From assembly GCA_030704615.1 (NCBI GenBank), contig CM060732.1:56773053-56837052 (forward strand): a DNA stretch of 64,000 bases, in the 5' to 3' direction. The position numbers were made by a program, and so were the translations under genes. Positions 1 to 9,780 of the stretch are shown here, piece after piece. The DNA comes from Takakia lepidozioides (taxonomy: Eukaryota; Streptophyta; Takakiopsida; Takakiales; Takakiaceae). The notes beneath the pieces were generated by a model. The model saw only the letters and a list, made by a program, of their open reading frames with translations, did not search any database and had not been told where the DNA came from. Each line of letters opens with the position of its first letter. The first letter of the stretch is position 1.

Positions 1-649
1 TCCACGGTGAGGTGTGCTGGCCGCTGCACCCCATCAAATGCACGCTTGAGCAGTGCGGGTGGCATCAAGTTAGTCCACCATAGTCGTGGACGATGAGCCC
101 GTGACCCCACTGCAGCTGCATCCAGCAACACTGCTGACCCAAGCCACGACCGGACTTGATGCACATTGGCCATCACCCTGGCCCAAGAATCACCCATCAG
201 CGGCACATTCTCCAAGATGTATGCCGGAGATACAGCTTGATGAAGCTGCAAGTGGCGCAAAATCTGCACCATCTCCCAAAACAAACCCGTCCTCGAGTCT
301 AGCAATCCATTGCCATGCCCGGCTGATGAATGCCGTTGGCAGGGCCAACCTGCCACTACCAGATCAATGGAGCCAACCCGCTCCAAATCCTGCGCCCCCA
401 GCAATGCAATGTCTGCTGATATCCACGAACTGCAGACACCGGCAACAACTTAGGGTACTGTTGCAGCATCCGAGCAACATGGCGCAGTGAGACGCGTCGT
501 GCAGTCTCATCCTTCTCCACATACAGGTAACGTCGAACTCGTACACCTGCCTGCAGCACTGCAGCCAATCCAGTGCTGATCCCGCCAAATAAGTCCAGAA
601 GGCATATGCCTTCATCCGGCCGCTGCCACACAAGAGGTGTGGTATCCAA
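1..649 (-). pseudogene. C5-cytosine DNA methyltransferase domain of a retrotransposon (partial, frameshifted)
   Basis: Read on the minus strand this is a C5-cytosine methyltransferase. Visible in order are motif I (LLDLFGGISTGLAA), a VEKD segment, motif IV (AGWPCQ, catalytic Cys codon at 339-341), motif VI (LENVPL, about 200-212) and motif VIII (GSRAHRPRLWW, about 71-107). The target-recognition part lies beyond the left edge. One frameshift near 420 separates motif I from motif IV, and another near 625-650 separates it from the upstream polyprotein, so this copy is dead. It sits directly downstream of Gag and retropepsin on the same strand, so it was probably part of a Gag-Pol polyprotein. 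In the family, such enzymes methylate cytosine at carbon 5; CG preference here would be a guess. Domain identity is very secure; membership in the element rests on strand and adjacency. Confidence 0.85.
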
Positions 650-1609
650 TAGTCAGCCCTGGTGCAATCACCACACTCTCCTCCTCTCCTGACGGTACAA
701 AAGCTTCTATCCAAGCTTGTTGCACCCGTCCATCAGCAGCTTGCTGCAAATCCTTGCTCGTACCCCACAATGGAGTGTGAGCAACCATGGCAGGCAACTC
801 CGCCGTACCATGCATGTCATCCTGCTTTGCTGGAGGTGGCACATCCTCTGCATGGGCATTGCTTTCCAGCAACTCTCCAGGCCAACTAACTGCAGCTGTG
901 AAGGCGACTAGTGTTGGCATCTTGCCCCGCTGGGCAGCTGCAATATCCCCAATGAATGTCACAGGGAGCTGTGCACGGCGACCATCCCCTGACTGCCATC
1001 CAGGCCTGTAGGATGCTGACTCCTCCCAGAAATCCAGGGTGAAGCCCATGGGGTATAACACTGCCCCACCAACGAGGACATCGTAAGAGACCGCGTCTAT
1101 CACAATGGCCTTGGCTCGCATCACTGAGCCATCTACAGGATGATCCGGCTACAGTCTAATAGCCAACTGATTCCGTGTCATGCCGCGAGCCTGCTCTGAT
1201 CCTCCCAGAGATGTCTGTATCTGGAAAGGACAAGGCTCCATATCCGCCTCCATGAGGCCCAACCTGCAATAGCAGCTCTGCCCAACATCAGTGGCTGAGC
1301 TCATGAGTCCAACAAGACCCGCAGTGGCCGGTACTTCTTGTCTGCCGGTCCACTCAAAGTGAAAATGCCTCCCTGGTTGTCTAACAAGACAACTCCAGGT
1401 GTCACCATGGCGCGCTCAAAGGCTGGCCTAGCTGGCAGCTCCGTCAACCTGGCAGCTGCAGCTTGCCATGGCGCAGCCGTGGCAGTCTTGACCCTCAAAT
1501 CCGAGGATCCCTCTGCCACTATACCTTCCACTAACTCCGCAGAAGATGAAGTGACCTCCCCACTCTCACACAGAGTTGCTGCTAGTCTGAACACTGCAGC
1601 TGGTCTCAC
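612..1609 (-). pseudogene. Retropepsin (aspartic protease) and linker of the methyltransferase retrotransposon
   Basis: The minus strand encodes a retroviral-type aspartic protease. The active-site segment reads RVLLDS, stop, AQPLML: the invariant Gly after Asp-Ser is replaced by TGA (1301-1303). A second stop lies near 1148. Downstream, the frame at 1124-612 contains YDVLVGGAVLYPMGF, resembling the C-terminal half of Gypsy-type retropepsins (consensus like YDVLLG). About 110 residues without recognised motifs follow, then the methyltransferase. Such proteases cleave Gag-Pol inside the virus-like particle. The order Gag, protease, methyltransferase on one strand supports a single element. The stops show the copy is inactive. 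Confidence 0.7.
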
Positions 1610-1887
1610 CCCGGCGTCGCAATCATGGTTGCCGAGAACAGTAGGGCTTTACACACAGAGGTGGCTGCCCCCAATAACACACCGGCTGCACTAGCCTTGG
1701 TAGCAGGTGTCAGTGTTGCACGTGTAGCTCTCCCCAATGGCATAGTAACCTCCGCCTCGGTAACAGTCGGGCGAGAACTAGGTGCCATGGATGGCGTTGA
1801 CACTGTCTCCGCCAAGGTGAATGACTGAGGCAGCCTCGCCTGACGGCTTGCCTCCCCACGTTGTGGATCCAACTCCACCTCTGCACC

Positions 1888-3548
1888 TCATGGCTCAGGA
1901 ACTCGTGCTGCTCCTCGAGTCACGGCTGCAGCAGACTCCACCTGCTCTAGTGGTAGTGCTGCTCCGCACATGAATCCCATGCCTCCCATATCTCCTCCCT
2001 CAGGAGCAGGAGGTGGACCATCCCGCCTGGGAGCCGGTACCGCCTGAGCTATAGCCATGGTAGCGAGCCTCTGCTCTAGCTGCTGAAGCCGATTGGCCAT
2101 GCCTTGGTCAACACCCTGACCTCCGCGTCCTTGGCCATGTGGAGCTTGCCCTTGGCCTGCACCTCGTGCCCGACCACCTCGTCCTCTTTGGGCTGGTCCA
2201 CCTCGCCCCCGGCCACCATTGTTCCCTTGGAACTGGCCTGGGCGCAACTCAGGATGCAAGTCATAACACTGGGCATCTACATGCCCATACTTGCCACAAT
2301 GCCCACACTGCAACTGTGCAGGCTGTGCTTGTGCCGGCCTTCTGCCATTCTCTGGGCAATCTCTTTTGACATGGGGTCCTCCACATGTCCAACATATCAC
2401 CCCTGGTTGCTGTTGGCCTGCAAAAGATGCCACGGGCCTCTGCACCTGAGGTCCCCTGTAAGCTCCATGGAACTTGGGCTGGGCAAACCTTGCCCCCTGA
2501 CCACGCTGTTGGGCAGTCCCTTGTGCCTGTGGGCTGACAGCTGTGCCCCGTACAGGCATGTCCTTGCCAAATCCAATTGTAACAACTCGCTCCTCCACCA
2601 TGTTGAGCTCAATCCGCTCAGCCAGTAGAAACACATCTGTTAATGTGGGTTGGGCTGCTTGTAACAGGGTTGCATCTCGCACCCTTCTCTTGAGCTCATT
2701 GTCCAAAATTCCATACCCAAACTGGATTGCCTGAGCTTCAGTAACCCCTTGGGTCACACTTATCAAGCGCCTCATACGAGTGTACGCCTCTCGCAGGCTC
2801 TCACTGGGTTTGCGCTGGAAGTCTTGCAAACTTCGCAGTTTCTCTGTCCGTACACCTTGGTAGTTCCTCCACAACTCCTGGAAGAACTCCACCACCGGGT
2901 TGAATCTAGGCACATGTGTTGTAGTCGTGGCAGGAGGAGTAGTAGCATCTTTGAACTGGTACCACCTGCAGAAGTACCAGCACTACTTGCTCCACTACTA
3001 GTGCTGGCAGTGGGAGCTATTGGTACTGATGCAGCTACTGGTAGCGTCGTGCCTCGAGTAATGGAGACGTAGTCAGGTGACCAATACATCCTCCACTCCT
3101 CAATCTCTGCTTCATGTCCTCGCCTGAACTCGTGGTAATCGTCCATAGGCGGGCCTTCCAAATGCTGGAACAGTCCCTTCCACGCCATGAATGGGGTGAA
3201 TAGCTGTGGATTGCGCATCTGCTGCAAATCACACCAGCTGTCGAACTCCTGGATAAAGTCATCCAACTCAATTGTGCCCACAACTCCAGAGTACCTACGA
3301 GGCCCCTTGGTAGCTCCATACATCTCCTCCATGTCGTCCCACAACAATGGCGAATGAAAGTGCACACCTGTTGATGAAGCCTCCGAGTCTGTGTCTGACT
3401 CTACAGTAATTGAGGGTGGCGGTGAAGGTGGTCTGAACCGAATACCTCGTCTTGTGAACCCACTCTCACTGTTACTGCCTGTAGCCGTACTCTCCTCAAA
3501 ACCCTTGGGTAACTCCGTAATGACACTCACAATGTGCACCTCCTCCAC
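1888..3548 (-). pseudogene. Gag of the methyltransferase retrotransposon, two CCHC zinc knuckles
   Basis: Two overlapping minus-strand frames (3548-2772 and 2913-1888) form one Gag interrupted by a frameshift around 2900. The N-terminal half is acidic and Ser/Pro-rich. The middle holds a capsid-like helical region (FFQELWRNYQGVRTEKL, SLREAYTRMRRL). Two zinc knuckles follow at about 2380-2400 (CWTCGGPHVKRDC) and 2270-2310 (CGHCGKYGHVDAQC), then a Gly/Arg-rich RGG-like tail and a coiled-coil-like segment (RLQQLEQRLATMA). Gag packages the element RNA; the knuckles and RGG tail would bind nucleic acid. Start choice is uncertain, but the first Met at 3548 is followed by continuous protein-like sequence. 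Between 1610 and 1887 the frame continues as an Ala/Thr-rich linker towards the protease. Confidence 0.8.
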
Positions 3549-4137
3549 GTGACACTATAAGGCTCTAGTTCTAATCTAATAGTGACACGGGTGGGCACCT
3601 GTTGCAGTTTAAGGGTCATATCCCAATGGCTCAGGGCACCTGCACCTGCATCCACCGCAAGAACTCCTATGGTTGGCTGGTCATCAACCCAGCCTCACCA
3701 TAGAAGAAACACTGGTGGTCTTGCTGGTCATTACTCCAGCCTCACCACCGACAGCATACTCTAGGATTGACCGGTGATCAAATCCGGCCTAATCCCTATG
3801 AAAGCAAGCGCCCACACAAAACCAACATGGCGCACAGTCAAGCATGCAGGTGTTGGGGGGGATCCAAACACAAGAAATCAAAACATCAACACCCCCACAC
3901 CAAAATCCAGCTGCAATGCTGATCCTGCAGAATATCCCAGCCCAAAACCCGGACTGACTGGCCTCCACCAAGAGAGGCTTTGGCAACTACAAGTACAAGG
4001 TAATGAAAATAGTACAGAAATGGAGGGGAAGAATAGAAGCCCGCCCAAGCAAGATCTAATCCTGATCTATGCTATCAACTGCCAGACTTCTCTCAAAGTG
4101 CCTCTCTCTGCATGATGGTAAGGTGTAGGAGGTATAT
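3549..4137 (-). other. Non-coding spacer between accessory ORF and gag
   Basis: About 590 bases in the element with no convincing reading frame on either strand. The plus strand carries short imperfect repeats of a segment like GCTGGTCAT..CAGCCTCACCA near 3675-3750. Confidence 0.4.
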
Positions 4138-4815
4138 CTATGTCCAGAAACCTGCCACTAACCTTGTCCAAGCTACAGTAGCTCGCTCTAACCAACCCTC
4201 CTCCTCTTTCTGCCAAGTAGAGACAAAGCAATACTCCCCTATCTTCCGCTCACTGAACACTAAAGAAAACAAAGGTAGGGTCTGATAGTCTCTCAACTTG
4301 AAAGCTTTGAGACGGTTGCGGGTGTCCTCATTGCGGATGACTGCATCGCCCTCAAGCAGAGCAAACTTGTCCTTGCAAATGAACCCCTGCTCGTGGTTGC
4401 CTTGTGCAGAGCATGTCCGGCTGCAACGCTGTCTGATTGCACAAACTTGTGTAGCTCTTGCTCCTCTACTCCAATACACCACGGCCTTGTGGCTGAACAC
4501 CTTGGTACCCGGGGTTGTCTTTGGCTGTGTTCCAAGCCTAGCTTTCACCCACTTTGGTATTTCACCTACAGCTCCAGAACTGCTGGCTCCAACAGAGTTC
4601 TGACTGTCCAAGGCGATATTGAGGCCCTCAACGCCAACTACAGCAGTCTGTTGTCTACTGCTAATGCCTGACTCCCAGTATGCAATCAACTCGTCCAACT
4701 GTTCTCCACTCAAATCAGTCTGAGTTCCTTGGGAAACATAAATTTTGTCCCCTTGGGTGCACAGGCTAAGAGAAGAGACCTGCCCTTCAATTACGTCCTC
4801 ATTTCCCCCAGCCAT
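4138..4815 (-). CDS. Accessory ORF upstream of gag, unrecognised (225 aa)
   Basis: A 225-codon minus-strand frame begins with ATG at 4815 (MAGGNEDVIEGQVSS) and ends 590 bases before gag in the direction of transcription. The N-terminal 90 residues are acidic and Ser/Gln-rich (GTQTDLSGEQLDELIAYW); the C-terminal part is charged with several aromatics (LRDYQTLPLFSLVFSERK, STWQKEEEGWLERA). A short Cys cluster lies in the middle. I recognise no family. Its position suggests an element-encoded protein transcribed from the LTR, but it could equally be a captured host segment. A small frameshift near the Cys cluster cannot be excluded. Confidence 0.45.
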   Translation of the reverse strand: MAGGNEDVIEGQVSSLSLCTQGDKIYVSQGTQTDLSGEQLDELIAYWESGISSRQQTAVVGVEGLNIALDSQNSVGASSSGAVGEIPKWVKARLGTQPKTTPGTKVFSHKAVVYWSRGARATQVCAIRQRCSRTCSAQGNHEQGFICKDKFALLEGDAVIRNEDTRNRLKAFKLRDYQTLPLFSLVFSERKIGEYCFVSTWQKEEEGWLERATVAWTRLVAGFWT

Positions 4816-5072
4816 ACAAGGAGTGCATCCCTAGATTTATCTCTCATGTAGACCAGAACAGGTTCTAGAAACAGGATTGTGGATCTTTCATGGCACACTC
4901 ACACTATAAAAATTCCATAGATTTCTAGCAGAGTCCCAAAAACAAAAACCAGGTCTAGGTAGGTAGATTTCCCCTTTCTGCAGCTATCCCCCCAAAAACT
5001 GAGTCAAACGGAGTTCATTTGACAAAGATATGACCAACCAAGCTCTAAATCATTTGAATTAGATCAAAAAAA

Positions 5073-5077
<5 letters not shown>

Positions 5078-5097
<20 letters not shown>
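5078..5097 (+). repeat. A20 homopolymer (T20 on the element strand)
   Basis: An uninterrupted run of 20 A on the plus strand, in a non-coding stretch upstream (minus strand sense) of the accessory ORF. It may be a decayed retroposition tail or simple slippage. Confidence 0.9.
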
Positions 5098-5103
<6 letters not shown>

Positions 5104-5161
5104 CCAAAACGTTCTCACCATTAAAAACTGTTCCCAGGTTATCTACAGGTTCCGAACATGT

Positions 5162-5389
5162 TCATGTAGTTCTCTGTTGTTTTGGGGTCGCCTCGCCATT
5201 ACCACGGAGCAGCTCGATTTGTTGAACTCCGATCGGCTTCTCCTCCATGATGGACCGCGTTGCCGCTTCGTCATCCCTCAGCTGCATTTGTTCAGGTGTC
5301 CGTCCCACATACTTATCATTGCTGACTCTCAGGTCGTTTCCCGTAAGTTCCAGCTCGCATGGAGGGAGATTACCGGCAGCCTGCACTTC
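5162..5389 (-). pseudogene. Coding-like segment joined to the VTE3 fragment, unrecognised
   Basis: A minus-strand frame of about 75 codons reads like real protein (LELTGNDLRVSNDKYVGR, EQMQLRDDEAATRS). It continues in frame from the VTE3 fragment without a stop, but VTE3 similarity ends at about 5390. The abrupt end suggests a junction between two captured exons, or an exon fused to an element leader ORF. Function unknown. Confidence 0.35.
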
Positions 5390-5686
5390 AACTCGACTGC
5401 CTCCCTGATACCATGCTGTGGATCTGACCAGTACTCAATGCTTCATGCAGACACATATTGATCCGCGTAGTCGGTCGCGAACGGCAAGTCCTCTGCATCC
5501 CCTTCAATAATCGTGCACTCCTTGAGAGGCGCCTTCTCCTTTGCTTTAGCAAGCTGGTGAGGAGATTGATCCAGAATGCTCACATTCTTGGCATCCACAG
5601 TTTTTCCAATCCCCAATGTGGCAAATCCCGTGCCGCCACCAACATCTACCACCACCAAGGTAGGATCATCGAGGCAAATCTGAAGT
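5390..5686 (-). pseudogene. VTE3: VTE3-like (MPBQ/MSBQ methyltransferase) exon fragment
   Basis: The minus strand encodes the SAM-binding core of the plastid inner-envelope methyltransferase that methylates 2-methyl-6-phytyl- and solanesyl-benzoquinol in tocopherol and plastoquinone synthesis. Visible are VVVDVGGGTGFATLGIGKTV (SAM motif I), SILDQSPHQLAKAKEK, IIEGDAEDLPFATDYAD and, after one in-frame TGA in place of the family Gly, SIEYWSDPQHGIREA. The 5' edge has a good 3' splice site (pyrimidine tract and CAG just above 5686), so this is an exon with its intron junction. It covers about a third of a typical VTE3. The upstream exon lies 200 bp away on the opposite strand, so no normal transcript could join them. 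Confidence 0.85.
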
Positions 5687-5910
5687 AAGTTAGGCTGTTT
5701 TTGAATTGGGTTTTGTTCAGCGATGGCAATGGCTGCAAGGATGGCCGCGCCATCGTTGCAATGGCAGTGGAAGCCGGTGACAGTTGTGGACAACCAACAA
5801 AGGCTTCGCTCTCGGGATATCCTGCAGGTTTGAGCTCATCATCATGCTTACATAGGTTAGCGTCGACAGGCTTGTTGCTCAGCAGGCAATTATAAGCCAA
5901 GAACTGGAGC

Positions 5911-6129
5911 GTGCATGTGAGCAGAAGGAGAAACAGTAGCGGTCTTCGATTGCGGGCTGTCAGTGCAGACAAAAGCGTCTCAAGGCCTGCGTTGCAGCTG
6001 CGGTTCATCCAGCACAAGCAGGAGGCATTCTGGTTTTACAGATTAGTGTCTGTATTGTACGACCATATTATAAACCCTGGGCATTGGGCGGAGGACATGC
6101 AAGAGGATACTCTAGAACCAGTAGATGGA
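5911..6129 (+). pseudogene. VTE3: VTE3-like N-terminal exon on the opposite strand
   Basis: The plus strand encodes the N-terminus of the same protein: an Arg/Ser-rich plastid transit-like stretch, then RFIQHKQEAFWFYRLVSVLY and DHIINPGHWAEDMQEDTLEP at 6001-6129, matching the start of mature VTE3. In the normal gene this immediately precedes the SAM-binding exon, which here lies on the minus strand at 5390-5686. The two pieces are back to back with their 5' ends facing. Similarity stops at about residue DTLEPVD, where an exon end is expected. Either an exon was inverted after a local rearrangement, or the pieces were captured separately by a mobile element. Confidence 0.8.
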
Positions 6130-6349
6130 CCTCCACAGGAGCAACGGTGGCCAGAGCACATAGGAGAGCTTTAGCAAGCTTGGTGGAGCTGACAAAGTCA
6201 CCAACAATTATCATTGTCTGATTCCGCAGTTGCTGCAAGGGCCTCTCGTCGTCCAGTGGCCATGGCAACGGGAAATCTAATGGCATCCATTGCTGCTGTA
6301 GATACTTAGTATCCAAGCCCCTGTGATCACATCTGTGCATAGGGGACGA

Positions 6350-6560
6350 CGAAGGTGAGGCTTTTGCGAACAAGAGAGCAGGGAAGAAGAAACAGCTTCA
6401 GCTTCTTGCTTTATACTTAGGACCAGCCGATGGAGCTCCCTGCCCATTCTAGCCTGTACATCCTCGTCAGCATCGTTGCTGGAGGGCTCAACCCAAGCAC
6501 CCAGTCGGAATGTGCGCTCATCTATGACGTTGGCTTCCCCAGCAGCCCCTTCTCAGGAGA
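6350..6560 (-). other. Unidentified coding-like segment next to the VTE3 pieces
   Basis: A minus-strand frame reads ANVIDERTFRLGAWVEPSSN and then DADEDVQARMGRELHRLVLS, which looks protein-coding but matches no family I know. The plus strand over the same bases is also open and protein-like (NPSTQSECALIYDVGFPSSP), so the coding strand cannot be decided. It lies among the captured host exons and may be another. Confidence 0.25.
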
Positions 6561-6899
6561 AGAGCCACAGTCCAGAAGCTTCGTGTTTTGATTCCCTGGA
6601 TTACTGGCCTGATAGCACTGTTTTAACCCACACCTGCATAAGGCAAGCTCGTTGCTGATGACACTGTGAACCTGACAAACTAATGCCGCCGGATCACTTA
6701 TCCAACAAGAGCGCATCTGCCCTCACAAGTGGAGACCCTTGATATATGCGTAAAGAACCACTGGTGCCTCCGACATAGGAAGGCCTTCGATCACATGCAA
6801 ACTAGGGGCAGGCATAGGAAAACCAACGACAAGTTGATGATTAATCGCAGGGCTAGAATCTACCAGAGAAACCTGCAGCTCAAGTTTTAACCAACATAG

Positions 6900-7365
6900 A
6901 GCCCCCGTCTCTCTCACTTTCAAAACAAAAACCACAAGTGCTAAAACTAAACTCACCTCTGGCACTCACAGATGCAAGCTGATCTCTCTCGAGTGATAAA
7001 CAAGCTAAAAAGGACACACACTCCCAACACAAGAAATATGAAATCCATCGCTATCACTCATTGAAACAGAAGTCGAGCCAGGGGCACCCCAAGCTATGGG
7101 GACTCCACCCCACAACAACCTGTACCCCTACATAAGCACACTCAAACCTAAACACATGCAGGAGCTCGGTCGCGCAGGCTCAACTCGAGAGAGATGAGCT
7201 GCGCGACTGCCGCTCTCGTGAAGATAAGACGGACCAGGTGTCAAACTAAACTTGACACCTGATTTAACACTTGACCTAAATCCAAGTGTTAAATACAAAT
7301 AACTAGTTTTATTCTAGCTGTTTTCACACTGTGCTTATTTAACTTGACATATGTGACAACAGGAA
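6900..7365 (-). repeat. LTR-like sequence, minus orientation
   Basis: The reverse complement shares ordered blocks with the plus-strand LTR at 9781-10288: TGTCAAGTTA, a CTCGAGTTGAGCC block, CCCCAT(A/G)GC(G/T)TGGGGTGC and TTTGAGTGATGAG-like sequence. It is in the same orientation as the Gag/methyltransferase element and lies upstream of it, so it may be its 5' LTR. The likely outer end is the TG near 7360. The inner end and primer-binding site could not be placed. Confidence 0.5.
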
Positions 7366-8564
7366 AGTATCAAAAAACAAGTAACAGACATGAGGAGAAG
7401 CTGTGGAATGAATACTTTTCTGCCCCCAGTCAATGATGGGACAACCGAGGCAAAAAGGTGAATGCCTGCTACATTTCAGAGAGTAGCAGACGCAATTGAG
7501 CATAGGAACTAGTGTGATAAGCTGAGTTGGGTGTTTCCTAGAACAAATGTAGGTTGTCATTGTCAGCTACTAGCAGCAAGGCAAGGATGAATGCATGATT
7601 TGTGCAGGGGCATGGATAGCTGAAGGAGCAGGGATAGAGTGTGGTCCAGATTCATCCTAGAGGGCCAAATTTCAAGCACAAGATTTACCTATGATTCCCT
7701 GTGGATCAATAACTACAAGAAACCTCCATGGGTAGATGGTCTATTCCGTGGAACTCGCTGAAGTCTTGCATTATGAGGATCAGAACTGCTTGACTTGCAC
7801 GAGGCCTTGACCCTTAGGCAATCCCCAGAGCAGCAGTAGCTTTTGGGCTGCTTTTTTACTTTGTGTTTTTCATTTTGTCCCATAAGCTCTTTGAGCTTTC
7901 CGCAGATGTAATAAAGTAACATTTTGTTTCATTTCATTCATTTTCATTTCATTTTGTTTCATGGCATGTCTTTCATCGTTTGTGCATTTCTAATGCATGA
8001 TTAGTTCTCTTGTATGGCATTACTAGTCGACTCACTACAAACACCAAAACTCCAAAGCATGAATCACTATGAATGATTGTTCAAGTAATTTTGAGCACTT
8101 CATGTAAAGTAGTAAAGCAGTGGTTGCGCCAACTTCCGCAGTCGCAATTGCCACTGCACTGCAAGTTATGTGGTCTACTACCACGTGGCACCCCGGGCCC
8201 GTGGCCACGTGGCAGCAGTGGTGCTCGTCGTGGCGCCGCCACGTTGGCATCCACATCGTCGTCCACGTCCGCGTCCATGTGTCACTGCGCTTCAGTGAGT
8301 CGGTCCACTCATCCGGAGGGAAAAGTCAAAGTCAGCCCAAAAGGTCAGACACACGGGCGGCCCGCCTGGTTACGCCACGTGGTTCTTCAGCAGTAATCGC
8401 ATTAATCGCTGAGCAGTTGTTCGCGCGTCTGCGTCCTTTACCACTCCAATCATTGGATGTCCAACCCAACTACCACGTCTGTTGTAACTAGTCTGTTGTA
8501 ACTTCCAGTCGATCCCAGTTTTTTGACTTTTACGACTCAAAATGAGTCGTTACCCCAGTGGTAA
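7366..8564. other. Non-coding spacer with a G-box pair
   Basis: No convincing gene. GC-rich sequence at 8185-8222 contains two CCACGTGG palindromes (G-box core CACGTG) flanking a CCCGGGCCC centre, and a 7-bp hairpin (ACGACTC/GAGTCGT) lies at 8530-8548. It could be promoter-like or LTR-derived sequence. It ends where the truncated integrase begins. Confidence 0.4.
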
Positions 8565-9521
8565 ATGACACGAATGCTTCTAGTGAAGGCTAGTGAGGGG
8601 GCTGTGTATGCATTCTTGGATCGTGTGCTTAGCCGATTTGGTGCTCTAGCTGAGGTACTCACAGACAGGGGAGAGAGTTCTTGGGGGAGTTTCAGGCTTT
8701 GTGTGATAAAACCTTGATAGACCACCGCACTACTTCTCGGGATCATCCTGAGGCCGATGGCTTGGCAGAGAGAGTTGTTCAGACGATGAAGAGGGGTTTG
8801 CGCAAGTATGGCTTGCAGAAGGGACACCTAGGAGTTTGGGATCTTCAGGTGTCTTGGTTAGCCGTGGGCTACAGGTTCAGCAAGCAAGCATCACTTGCCT
8901 CCTTCTCACCATATTTCCTTCTCTTTGGCCGAGAGTCGGATTTGCCTGCAGCCATTCGTAGGGACACTGCTCAAGTCCTTAATCTTGACGATCCGGACGT
9001 GTGGGTACGTGCATGTGATCAGCGTGTAGTTGTTCAAGAAAGTCATGCCCATGGCTTTTGCGAACCTTGCCATTGCACAACACCCTGATACGTTGAGGTA
9101 TGTCACTATACCCCGTGGAGGATATCGTCCTGGGGTTTGGAGGTTTAGCCCTGGTGACTATGTTTATTTGCAGCAGACTGCTCCTACGACCCTAGATGTC
9201 ACTGTAGGGCGTGTTATTCTGAGGGTTCGAGAGGTGTTGCCCTTAGGAGTCCTGATCTTGGAGGGTTGGGATGGCATGACTTGGAAAGACCATGTGCGTA
9301 ATTGTGCGCCATGTCACCTTCCCAATGTCGATGGCAGAGTTGACCCAAACTTGGTAGTGGTACCTGCAGGTTTGAGGTTCATGCTCTGTGGGTCTGCCAA
9401 AGGGGCAGCCACCATGCTGGTGTGTGATCGATGCTCAAGAGGTTGGCACATGGGATGCTTGATACAACCTCTTGAGAAGGTTCCTGATGGAAATTGGTTG
9501 TGTCCACACTGCTTGGGATAG
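8565..9521 (+). pseudogene. Gypsy-type integrase with C-terminal PHD finger (5'-truncated)
   Basis: The plus strand encodes part of an integrase: EVLTDRGE (second catalytic Asp), then after a frameshift at about 8678 GEFQALCDKTLIDHRTTS and HPEADGLAERVVQTMKRG (catalytic Glu region), then the typical YFLLFGRESDLP. After a second frameshift near 9050 come an SH3-like segment (WRFSPGDYVYLQ) and a C-terminal PHD finger: LCGSAKGAATMLVCDRC, then WHMGC and WLCPHC at about 9375-9518. The first PHD Cys appears as Phe (RFMLCG). Integrase inserts the cDNA; PHD fingers usually read histone H3 tails, so the fusion may guide target choice. The N-terminal zinc domain, RT and RNase H are missing. An LTR follows 260 bp downstream. 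Confidence 0.8.
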
Positions 9522-9780
9522 TGGCAGTGGACATGACTAGAGGCAGCTAACAAGATATGGGAGGCCAAGCTCATAGGAATCAATACACGAGATCCCAGGC
9601 TCAAGTTCACAGGTTGCAAGACGGCGACTAACGATGGGGCAACTCTTGCACTCGGCCTCTGATCTATCGAGTTTGAGTGTAGTAGGGACAATGGTAGAGG
9701 ACTTAGTGAGGCTATGGTCACTATCATATCTTGTGGCTACCTCGACTTAGAGGGACCTCAGCACCAGCTGGGGGGGCGAT

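Noticed and set aside
86-490. Plus-strand frame of 134 codons.
   Set aside because: It is the complement of the methyltransferase coding strand, which has unmistakable motifs.
2104-2628. Plus-strand frame of 174 codons.
   Set aside because: Antisense shadow of the Gag zinc-knuckle region.
5395-5416. A TGGTATCAGGG block on the minus strand that looks like an initiator-tRNA primer-binding site next to a CA dinucleotide.
   Set aside because: It lies within the VTE3 coding frame (DPQHGIREA), which explains the bases. It is therefore a chance match and not the LTR boundary.
8081-8491. GC-rich frames on both strands around 8.1-8.5 kb.
   Set aside because: Caused by CCACGTGG-type repeats and GC content; no protein family and no codon structure.
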